Shown: piece by piece, positions 27,462 through 35,756 of the stretch
How the letters are laid out: the number at the start of each line of letters is the position of its first letter
Numbering within the stretch: the stretch's first letter is position 1
NCBI GenBank assembly: GCA_013298815.1
Contig: JAAFJF010000003.1
Coordinates: 116,059-180,058, forward strand
DNA length: 64,000 bases
Source of the DNA: Polaromonas sp.
GTDB lineage: Bacteria > Pseudomonadota > Gammaproteobacteria > Burkholderiales > Burkholderiaceae_C
Reading direction: 5' to 3'
Program-made: the position numbers and the translations under genes
The notes under the pieces: generated by a model
The model's database searches: none
Told to the model about the DNA's origin: nothing
Seen by the model: only the letters and a program-made list of their open reading frames with translations

Positions 27462-28421
27462 TTAGGTTGCTTGCTGAATTCCTGCTAATACCCAGCCCGA
27501 GCCACCTTGGCTAGGTTTTGTCAAATGCCAAATTTCATCAAATGCCTCATCTGTTAAAGCAACGATGTCGCGCATCATGCCTGTAAAGCGGACACTGATA
27601 ACATAACGATCGCTTGCTTCATCTACCTCTAGCACTGCAGCATCTATGTTCAAAACTTCGTGTTTTTGAATACTTCTGCCTCGTTCGGCCATATCTATTT
27701 TGATTTCTGCAAACATCTCAGGGCTGGTGAACTGGCGAATATCATCTAAATTATCAGCATCATAAGCTGCTTGAAGTCTGATGAAATTGACTTTGGCATT
27801 GCGCTCAAAAGCAGCCGAATCAAAATTCGCTGGTAATTTCGCTGATGTGGGTTCGACACCATTTTGGTTAACGCCTATGGATGAACCAATCATTGAACCG
27901 CCAGCGCTGGGGACGGCATTAGCAGATAAGCCACTTGCACTTGGCATGGAGACTTTGTAATTTGCGCTGGAATGCTCAGAAGTATGGCCGCTGACTGTCG
28001 CATAAGACATGCCCCCAGTCGACTGCATCGTTTCTTGTTTGCTTGCAGCCGCACGCTTTCGCATGAAAAAGCCAATGGCAGCCATCACGGCTACGGCCAA
28101 TAAACCAAACATCAGCATTGAAGCTAATTCAGCCCCAAAACCCAGATGAGAAGCCAAAGCAGCTAAGCCTAAACCCGCGGCCAATCCGGCAATGGGTCCC
28201 ATCCAAGACCTCGTGGGTGCCGCAGCAGCAGCGCCAGCGCCAGCGCCAGCGGTGGCAGCACCAGCTTGTGCGGGTGCTGCGGGTGTTTTGTCAGCACTGG
28301 CTTGGCGCTGTGTGCCCATAGACTTACCCGAACCCATACGCTTTGCAGCGTCAGCCTCCAAAGCCACTGTAGTCAGCGCTAAAGTAAATACGACTGCGAG
28401 CAGTGAAAAAATCTTTTTCAT
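27462..28421 (-). CDS. Tim44-like domain protein with signal anchor
   Basis: The 319-residue product has a signal peptide (KIFSLLAVVFTLALTTVALE), then a low-complexity Ala/Gly/Pro linker and two hydrophobic segments near residues 85-130. The C-terminal Tim44-like domain spans residues 185-319, with FNSAAFERNAKVNF-like FDSAAFERNAKVNFIRLQAA. Bacterial members are membrane proteins of unsure function. The ATG at 28421 has AAGGAG 6 bases upstream, which rules out the earlier start. The alternating GCGCCA codons in the linker form a small tandem run at 28229-28250. Confidence 0.87.
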   Translation of the reverse strand: MKKIFSLLAVVFTLALTTVALEADAAKRMGSGKSMGTQRQASADKTPAAPAQAGAATAGAGAGAAAAAPTRSWMGPIAGLAAGLGLAALASHLGFGAELASMLMFGLLAVAVMAAIGFFMRKRAAASKQETMQSTGGMSYATVSGHTSEHSSANYKVSMPSASGLSANAVPSAGGSMIGSSIGVNQNGVEPTSAKLPANFDSAAFERNAKVNFIRLQAAYDADNLDDIRQFTSPEMFAEIKIDMAERGRSIQKHEVLNIDAAVLEVDEASDRYVISVRFTGMMRDIVALTDEAFDEIWHLTKPSQGGSGWVLAGIQQAT

Positions 28422-28551
28422 TAAAATCTCCTTAAGAAACACAATAGAACCATATTAAAAACTTTTGCATGGTTATCTTATGCATGTAATTGGCACAGAA
28501 AAAGCAGTATTTTTATTAATCTAATTCCCAAAAAACCATATGTAAAATTAT

Positions 28552-29067
28552 TTATTTGCCCTTGTTTTGACGTGCTGCACGTTTTACCGAAACTCTTAAC
28601 CGCCAAGCAAGCTTGACCAACAAGTAGCCCATCACTGCACCACCAACAGCAAAAACACCCATACCAAGAACAGTAGGCCAGCCATAAGTCGCAAACCAGC
28701 TTCCTATGCTGCTGGTTTGCACAGCATCCACGGCAACCGACTCACCTAGCAGTACCCCACCAAATTTATAGGCAAACCATAACCAAAACCCAATTGTTAA
28801 GGGGTTGGTAACCATGGTCATCGCTGCCGCCACAGGTATATTGGCACGCCACAAAGTGCAATGTGCTGCAGCGGCTAGCATTTGCCCGGCAGGTATGACA
28901 AATGCCCAAAAAATACCAATCGCGACGCCACGCGCGACGGACTCATGCTGAAATCGCCAAAGCTCTGGCAAGAGCACTCTATTGGCAATGGGTGCTAACC
29001 ATGCGTGAGCTGCCAGCACCTCGCGATTTGGCAAGAAGCTAGACATTCGATCAAACCATGGCTTCAT
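28552..29067 (-). CDS. DUF2062 membrane protein
   Basis: This 171-residue protein has three hydrophobic segments and the DUF2062 signatures VARGVAIGIFWAFVIPAG and MVTNPLTIGFWLW. The family is widespread and uncharacterised. It sits alone, 130 bases from the Tim44-like gene on the same strand and divergent from the TerC gene. Confidence 0.88.
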   Translation of the reverse strand: MKPWFDRMSSFLPNREVLAAHAWLAPIANRVLLPELWRFQHESVARGVAIGIFWAFVIPAGQMLAAAAHCTLWRANIPVAAAMTMVTNPLTIGFWLWFAYKFGGVLLGESVAVDAVQTSSIGSWFATYGWPTVLGMGVFAVGGAVMGYLLVKLAWRLRVSVKRAARQNKGK

Positions 29068-29284
29068 TTCTTTTTGCCCCTTTCCTTTAATAACATCTTG
29101 CGCTCATCGATACTGACCGTACGACATCAGCAAGGTAGTGATTCTGTGGGCATTCATGGAACAATCGAAGCAGGAAAAATCAGCCAAACACTCCCTTTAT
29201 TACGAACTAATAAATTTATTTGTTCAGTATATTACTTACCATTAGCAGTGGATCTAACCTGCACATTGAAAGGTAATTCTCATC

Positions 29285-30241
29285 ATGCAAACTATTGCGC
29301 CCATGTGGCTATGGTTCACATTTATAGCCATCGTTTTGGTTTCGTTGTTTGTCGACTTTGTCGTGCTAAAAAAACAAGGCTCGCACGATATTGGTGTTAA
29401 AGAAGCCTTGAACTGGTCTTTAGTTTGGATCGGTTTAAGCTTTGTCTTCAACGGTTTATTTTGGTGGGCGATACGGGATACCACGGGATCAATAGAAACC
29501 GCCAACACAAAATCGCTTGAATTTTTAACTGGCTATTTGATTGAAAAATCACTGGCTGTTGACAATATTTTTGTCTTCTTGATGATTTTTACGTACTTCG
29601 CGGTACCCACGCAATTTCAAAAACGCGTGCTGATGATTGGCATCATCGGCGCGATCGTTTTGCGCACGGTGATGATTTTGGTCGGCGGATGGTTATTGGC
29701 TGAGTTCCATTGGGTGTTGTATGTATTTGGTGCGTTTTTGATTCTCACAGGCGTCAAAATGTGGTGGGCCGCTGGCAAAGAACCCGATTTAAACGACAAC
29801 CCTGCCCTCAAATTGTTGCGAAAGCTGTTGCCAGTCAGCAAAAATTATGACGGCGAGAACTTTTGGACTGTAGAAAACGGCAAAAAGATAGCCACGCCAC
29901 TGTTCATGGTGATTTGCTTGATTGCGCTAACCGATGTTATTTTTGCGGTGGATTCCATTCCGGCCATCTTCGCCATCACCAGTGACCCCTTCATTGTGCT
30001 GACCAGCAATGTCTTTGCTATTTTAGGTTTGCGCGCTATGTATTTTTTACTGGCGGCGGTTGCCAGCAAATTTCATTTACTCAACTACGGTTTAGCGGTC
30101 ATACTGGTATTTATAGGTACAAAAATGTGCCTGATTGATATTTACAAGGTTCCAGTCAGCGTATCTTTAGCCGTCGTCGTGTGTATTTTGGCTTTAACCA
30201 TGTTGCTAAGCGTGAGATATGCCAAACCTGCGAGCAAATAA
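29285..30241 (+). CDS. TerC/Alx-family integral membrane protein
   Basis: This 318-residue protein has about nine membrane segments with the TerC signatures EFLTGYLIEKSLAVDN near residue 80 and DVIFAVDSIPAIFAIT near 218, whose acidic residues probably bind metal. Family members such as Alx are linked to manganese export. No yybP-ykoY manganese riboswitch can be recognised in the 217-base leader. It is a single gene converging on a LysR regulator. Confidence 0.92.
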   Translation: MQTIAPMWLWFTFIAIVLVSLFVDFVVLKKQGSHDIGVKEALNWSLVWIGLSFVFNGLFWWAIRDTTGSIETANTKSLEFLTGYLIEKSLAVDNIFVFLMIFTYFAVPTQFQKRVLMIGIIGAIVLRTVMILVGGWLLAEFHWVLYVFGAFLILTGVKMWWAAGKEPDLNDNPALKLLRKLLPVSKNYDGENFWTVENGKKIATPLFMVICLIALTDVIFAVDSIPAIFAITSDPFIVLTSNVFAILGLRAMYFLLAAVASKFHLLNYGLAVILVFIGTKMCLIDIYKVPVSVSLAVVVCILALTMLLSVRYAKPASK

Positions 30242-30274
30242 ATAGCGACAAGTATCCCTAAAAACGCTTCTGTA

Positions 30275-31162
30275 TCAACCCGCTTTTTGCAGTAGTCGCT
30301 GCACAAGCGGGTGCTGGACCTTCTTTTCTGTACCAATTGCAAAAAAGTTTTCAGAAACTCCGTCACACGCTCCTAAACGCATAACTCCGTAATTAGCCAA
30401 GAGCGCTTCGTGCACCCACTGCACAGCAGGAAAAACACCCATGCCGCTTGCGCCAAAAGTTTTGAGCAAGGCGCTATCCTCAAACTCTCCCACGATGTGC
30501 GGGCGAATGCCTAATTGCTCAAACCAATGGTCTAAGCGAACTCTCACTGCTGTATGCACCGTTGGCAGCAAAACGGGCAGGTCGGCCATGCACCGAGGAA
30601 ACGAAGTACTTTTTACGCGCTTAAGCAAATCTGCCGTTCCATACCATGCCACAGCAGATGAACCCAGAGCATGACTGTAAAGCTTGATATTGGGATTGGG
30701 CGGTGCGGGGCGATCAGAAAACACAAGGTCTAGCTTATGCAGCGCTAAATCGCCCAAAAGTTCGTCAAACTCACCCTCATGGCACAGTAAACGTAAATTC
30801 GGCTCAGCCACCACAGAATCAAGCAAACGCCTAACAACCAGTTTGGGTAAGCCATCAGAAATACCTACAGCTAACCGCACCGAAGGCGTGCTGGCAGCAT
30901 CACGCACCAAAACAGGTAAATCCTCTCCGAGCTGAAATATCTGGTCTGCCTGCTGCATCGCTGCCAAGCCAGCGTCGGTAAGCACCAAGCCGCGACCTGC
31001 AGGTTTGAGCAGCGCATACCCCAAATTACGCTCTAATTCACGCACTTGTGCACTCACAGTTTGTACCGCCATATCGAGCTTTTCTGCGGCGCGTGAAATA
31101 CCCCCCTCTTTGGCGACAACCCAGAAATAGTAGAGGTGTTTGTAATTTAAGCTTGCTGGCAT
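30275..31162 (-). CDS. LysR-family regulator, NhaR type
   Basis: This 295-residue regulator has an N-terminal winged helix (ISRAAEKLDMAVQTVSAQV) and a LysR substrate-binding domain. The opening LNYKHLYYFWVVAKEGG is characteristic of NhaR-like proteins, which respond to sodium in E. coli. I chose MPASLNYKH at 31162 because the upstream 17 residues are not family-like. Its target is unclear: no antiporter gene is adjacent, and it converges on the TerC-family gene 33 bases away. Confidence 0.9.
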   Translation of the reverse strand: MPASLNYKHLYYFWVVAKEGGISRAAEKLDMAVQTVSAQVRELERNLGYALLKPAGRGLVLTDAGLAAMQQADQIFQLGEDLPVLVRDAASTPSVRLAVGISDGLPKLVVRRLLDSVVAEPNLRLLCHEGEFDELLGDLALHKLDLVFSDRPAPPNPNIKLYSHALGSSAVAWYGTADLLKRVKSTSFPRCMADLPVLLPTVHTAVRVRLDHWFEQLGIRPHIVGEFEDSALLKTFGASGMGVFPAVQWVHEALLANYGVMRLGACDGVSENFFAIGTEKKVQHPLVQRLLQKAG

Positions 31163-31315
31163 GCTTAATAGTACAGGCAAAAAAACTCGCTTTTTGGCAT
31201 TTTTAGTATCCAAAAGTTGGCAACTTTAAATCAGCCGATCAAAAGTGCCCAAGTCGTACAGGGGCTGAGCATCTGCATTCAATAGTATTTGTTACGCCCA
31301 CTGCAGAAAAGACTC

Positions 31316-31343
31316 TTGAAAATGCTGTAAAAACCCTTATCAT
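31316..31343 (+). promoter_or_regulatory. Sigma-70-type promoter of groESL
   Basis: TTGAAA and TATCAT are separated by 16 bases and overlap the start of the CIRCE operator, about 98 bases before groES. Confidence 0.7.
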
Positions 31344-31369
31344 TAGCACTCGAAGCAATTGAGTGCTAA
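31343..31369. promoter_or_regulatory. CIRCE operator (HrcA binding site)
   Basis: TTAGCACTC, nine bases, GAGTGCTAA: both half-sites match the CIRCE consensus exactly. HrcA represses groESL here under normal conditions and is released on heat shock. The site overlaps the -10 region. Confidence 0.96.
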
Positions 31370-31440
31370 CAAATCAACTTTGATTCAGCACTTTTTGCTC
31401 GACTATTTCTCTAACCCATTGTTTTATATAAGGAAACACA

Positions 31441-31731
31441 ATGAAACTTCGTCCATTGCACGACCGCGTGATTGTTAAACGCGTTGAAAACGAGACAAAA
31501 ACAGCTTCTGGCATCGTCATTCCTGACAGCGCTGCTGAAAAACCAGATCAAGGCGAAATCTTGGCTGTCGGTCCTGGCAAAAAGAACGACAAAGGCGAAG
31601 TAGTCGCCATGGGCGTGAAAGTCGGCGACCGCGTGTTGTTCGGCAAATACAGCGGCCAAACGGTCAAAGTTGACGGCGATGAGTTGCTGGTCATGAAAGA
31701 AGAAGACCTTTTCGCCGTTGTCGAAAAGTAA
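31441..31731 (+). CDS. groES: Co-chaperonin GroES
   Basis: This 96-residue co-chaperonin caps the GroEL ring. It starts [16 protein letters not shown], has the mobile loop [16 protein letters not shown] and the end [17 protein letters not shown]. Ribosome-binding site AAGGA lies 6 bases before the ATG. It is the first gene of groESL, under CIRCE control. Confidence 0.98.
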   Translation: MKLRPLHDRVIVKRVENETKTASGIVIPDSAAEKPDQGEILAVGPGKKNDKGEVVAMGVKVGDRVLFGKYSGQTVKVDGDELLVMKEEDLFAVVEK

Positions 31732-31768
31732 GTCGAGAAGTAATTCAGAATCAATCTAAACCTAATTT

Positions 31769-31835
31769 CACTATTAAATTAATAGCTACTCAGGCAGTAA
31801 ATACGCCGGATAAAGCCATTTTTTAGTGTATTTTT
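31769..31835 (+). repeat. Dispersed element, copy 6 (between groES and groEL)
   Basis: CACTATTAAATTAATAGC is followed by TACTCAGGCAGTAAATACGC and CGGATAAAGCCATTTTTTAG. It sits inside the groESL transcript, between the groES stop and the groEL ribosome-binding site AGGAG, where a hairpin might influence processing or the ratio of the two proteins. Confidence 0.9.
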
Positions 31836-31855
31836 ACCCAATTAACATATTTTAG

Positions 31856-33517
<1,662 letters not shown>

Positions 33518-33535
33518 ACCCAAGCCGTTCGCACT

Positions 33536-33553
33536 GAGCCCTTCGACGGGCTC
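33536..33553. repeat. GAGCCCTTCGACGGGCTC hairpin
   Basis: A perfect 6-bp stem with loop TTCGAC, in the context CGCACTGAGCCCTTCG. The same motif occurs as a dispersed intergenic repeat in many proteobacteria. It lies just after groEL. Confidence 0.6.
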
Positions 33554-33584
33554 ATGACAGCCCTAGGTTAAGTGCAAACCAACT

Positions 33585-33621
33585 AAAAGCCCCGCAGACT
33601 TTGCAGTTTGCGGGGCTTTTT
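33585..33621 (+). terminator. groESL terminator
   Basis: AAAAGCCCCGCA and TGCGGGGCTTTTT pair around a 12-base loop. The flanking A and T runs allow it to work in both directions, so it also insulates the leftward gene at 33646. Confidence 0.93.
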
Positions 33622-33645
33622 CATGACACTAAAGAATGAAATAAT

Positions 33646-33939
33646 TTAGCTGATAGTTGCAGTCTGAGCAAGAAAATCAATACGGCCTCTAATTAAAGCA
33701 TTAATCTGCCTAGTCGATTTGATCACTTTCAGATGAGTTTTTATTTCCTTTAAGCTAACAATTTCAATTAATCGAACGATTGAGGCATTTATAAAAGAAG
33801 ATGGTACAGCTTCTACACCTTCAAAAGACAAGACCACATCCTCACCACGTTGAATAACTGGTCCAATAATGTTAAAAATCGTATCGCCATCAGCATACGA
33901 CGAGCAGTTCGCTACATGATCTAATATTCTTACTACCAT
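33646..33939 (-). CDS. STAS-like domain protein (DUF4325 type)
   Basis: This 97-residue protein matches the STAS-like DUF4325 family: GDVVLSFEGVEAVPSSF-type strand EDVVLSFEGVEAVPSSFINA, then a helix and the ending KSTRQINALIRGRIDF. Such small proteins are thought to act like anti-sigma antagonists or partners of a histidine-kinase-like ATPase. It overlaps the upstream ATPase gene by 7 bases, so the two are translated together. The output target is unknown. Confidence 0.78.
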   Translation of the reverse strand: MVVRILDHVANCSSYADGDTIFNIIGPVIQRGEDVVLSFEGVEAVPSSFINASIVRLIEIVSLKEIKTHLKVIKSTRQINALIRGRIDFLAQTATIS

Positions 33940-34844
33940 GAAAATTCCTCCGGCTCTATATCTTCATAAAGTGTTTCCAACGTGTCTGTTTTCAATATCA
34001 CATGGATCAAAGTCCCAGGATAAGTCACTAATCTTTCTCGGGAAGTAGTTTTTATCACCTCTCCTTGCGGTACAACTGAAATATACGCATTTCCCGATGT
34101 AATGAAAACCCCTCCGCCATTTCTTAGTGTCACATACCTAGTAAGAACAGCCAAACCTGCACCTCGGTTTTGAACATTTGATTTCGTCGTAAAACCCTCT
34201 TGTATTGCAAGACTTAACGCCTCTGCCCCAGTAACCATTGGTCGAACTTTACGAACATTTGCAGGAATTCCATTTCCAAAATCAGAAATTGCAATGTGAA
34301 CTTCCTTTAACTTTGGAAAATGTTGCGCAAAAACCCACCCCATCCCAACACCAGAATGATCTTTGATGTTGTGAAAAATCTCTTCTAAACAAACTCTGAC
34401 TGTACTTAATGCGATTGAAGTCGTCATCAATCTACGAGCCAACCACGGGATCATGTCTTGATATAAATATGGTGTTGCCCTTGAACTTTCAACCAATCTC
34501 AAAGGTAAAGTTGTCTCTGGCTGCATAGCGTGAGACCTCAGAGGCGAACTCATGTAATGCTTAAAAAAGCCGGCATTATCCAGGAAAACGGCACCTGCGG
34601 GCGGTGCATTGATACCCTTAAAAGTTGTAAAAACACCGCCCGTCGACAGGAACTCCAATAAATTGCACAAAACGACGACTGCGACAGGGTCGATGAACCT
34701 CAACTCAGTAAAATCCACAACGATTTTTCCGTATTTAGCATCTCCATTTTCATCAATAGCCGCATCAATAAATGGATAGATATTGCCAAAATTAAAGTTA
34801 CTCGGCAACTTTAAGTCTCGGCTCTCGATTGACAAAATTTTCAA
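33933..34844 (-). CDS. STAS-HATPase fusion protein (putative anti-sigma-like regulator)
   Basis: In this 303-residue protein the N-terminal half is STAS-like (GKIVVDFTELRFIDPVAVVV). The C-terminal half is a GHKL ATPase with N-box CLEEIFHNIKDHS, G1 box ISDFGNGIPANV and G2-like NRGAGLAVLTRY. There is no phosphoacceptor histidine, so it resembles SpoIIAB/RsbW-type switch kinases more than sensor kinases. It begins at TTG with AAGGG upstream. It forms an overlapping pair with the DUF4325 gene. Base composition looks more AT-rich than its neighbours, suggesting acquisition beside tRNA-Phe. Confidence 0.78.
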   Translation of the reverse strand: MKILSIESRDLKLPSNFNFGNIYPFIDAAIDENGDAKYGKIVVDFTELRFIDPVAVVVLCNLLEFLSTGGVFTTFKGINAPPAGAVFLDNAGFFKHYMSSPLRSHAMQPETTLPLRLVESSRATPYLYQDMIPWLARRLMTTSIALSTVRVCLEEIFHNIKDHSGVGMGWVFAQHFPKLKEVHIAISDFGNGIPANVRKVRPMVTGAEALSLAIQEGFTTKSNVQNRGAGLAVLTRYVTLRNGGGVFITSGNAYISVVPQGEVIKTTSRERLVTYPGTLIHVILKTDTLETLYEDIEPEEFSW

Positions 34845-34884
34845 AGAAATCGCCCTTTAGATCGAATACATATCATTTGAGCAT

Positions 34885-34920
34885 AAAAAACGCCTCAGAA
34901 TCCAAAAGGATGCTGAGGCG
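34885..34920 (-). terminator. Terminator after tRNA-Phe
   Basis: CGCCTCAG and CTGAGGCG, with further pairing ATCC/GGAT inside, are followed on the minus strand by TTTTTT. It separates the tRNA from the STAS/ATPase pair. Confidence 0.9.
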
Positions 34921-34929
34921 AATATATTT

Positions 34930-35005
34930 TGGTGGCCTGGACTGGAATCGAACCAGTGACACGCGGATTTTCAATCCGCTGCTCTACCAACTGAGCTACC
35001 GGGCC
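34930..35005 (-). tRNA. tRNA-Phe (GAA)
   Basis: A complete cloverleaf on the minus strand with anticodon GAA in GCGGATTGAAAATCCGC, D-loop AGTTGGTA, T-loop TTCGATT and an encoded 3' CCA. The acceptor GGCCCGG faces CCAGGCC, giving one C-A mismatch at position 5/68. Confidence 0.96.
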
Positions 35006-35037
35006 TGAGCCTTTGATTATAGCAGTCTTAGAGGCGT

Positions 35038-35715
35038 TTAATTGCCGCCGCGCTTGCTACGTGTGAGATCAACGCCAAGTTGTTTCAATTTTCTGTACAA
35101 ATGGGTGCGTTCTAAGCCGGTTTTTTCGGCTATTCGGGTCATTGAGCCACCTTCTTTGGCGAGGTGGAATTCAAAATAGGCTTTTTCGAATTCGTCTCTG
35201 GCGTCTCGCAGGGGTTTGTCTAGGTTGAATGATTGGTTGGCGACGGGGCCAGTATCCACGGCACGCGCCAGCATTTGCCCACCGGTCATGGAGTTTTCTA
35301 AGGTCAACTCACCGACATGCTGACGAACCGCGACGTTGGCCAGTTTGTTGGTTTCACGAGCTAAGCCGCTTTCAACCGCTTTGAGTAGTTTTTGCAGCGT
35401 GATGGGTTTTTCTAGAAAAGCTTGAGCGCCAATTTTGGTGGCTTCTACGGCCGTTTCAACCGTGGCGTGCCCGCTCATCATGATGACGGGCATGTTGAGT
35501 TGGCCTGCGCCTACCCATTCTTTTAGCAGGGTGACGCCATCTGTGTCTGGCATCCAAATATCCAGCAGTACTAAGTCAGGCTTGCTGCGATTACGGGCTA
35601 AACGCGCTTGGCTTGCGTTTTCTGCGAGTTCAACGGTATGGCCTTCGTCGTTGAGGATTTCCCACAACAAATCGCGAATGCCTAGCTCGTCATCAACCAC
35701 CAATATATTTGCCAT
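35038..35715 (-). CDS. NtrX-like response regulator without the AAA+ domain
   Basis: This 225-residue regulator has a receiver domain with LVVDDELGIR and phosphoacceptor VLLDIWMPD (Asp 52), then a linker and a Fis-type helix-turn-helix (GLERTHLYRKLKQLGVDL). True NtrX is about 450 residues because it has a central sigma-54 ATPase; that domain is absent here. It can therefore bind DNA but not activate sigma-54 polymerase in the usual way. It follows ntrY by 41 bases, its likely kinase. The same short form appears in other Burkholderiales. Confidence 0.88.
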   Translation of the reverse strand: MANILVVDDELGIRDLLWEILNDEGHTVELAENASQARLARNRSKPDLVLLDIWMPDTDGVTLLKEWVGAGQLNMPVIMMSGHATVETAVEATKIGAQAFLEKPITLQKLLKAVESGLARETNKLANVAVRQHVGELTLENSMTGGQMLARAVDTGPVANQSFNLDKPLRDARDEFEKAYFEFHLAKEGGSMTRIAEKTGLERTHLYRKLKQLGVDLTRSKRGGN

Positions 35716-35756
35716 TTTTGAATTTTTATTGTGTGCAGTTATTTTTTAAGTAAAAA

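Noticed and set aside
28229..28270. GCGCCA tandem run as a microsatellite switch
   Set aside because: It has six-base periodicity and encodes the Ala/Gly linker of the Tim44-like protein; a change in repeat number would stay in frame, so no phase variation is implied.
29068..29284. Manganese (yybP-ykoY) riboswitch before the TerC-family gene
   Set aside because: The conserved loop sequences of that riboswitch are not visible in the leader; only gene family suggested it.
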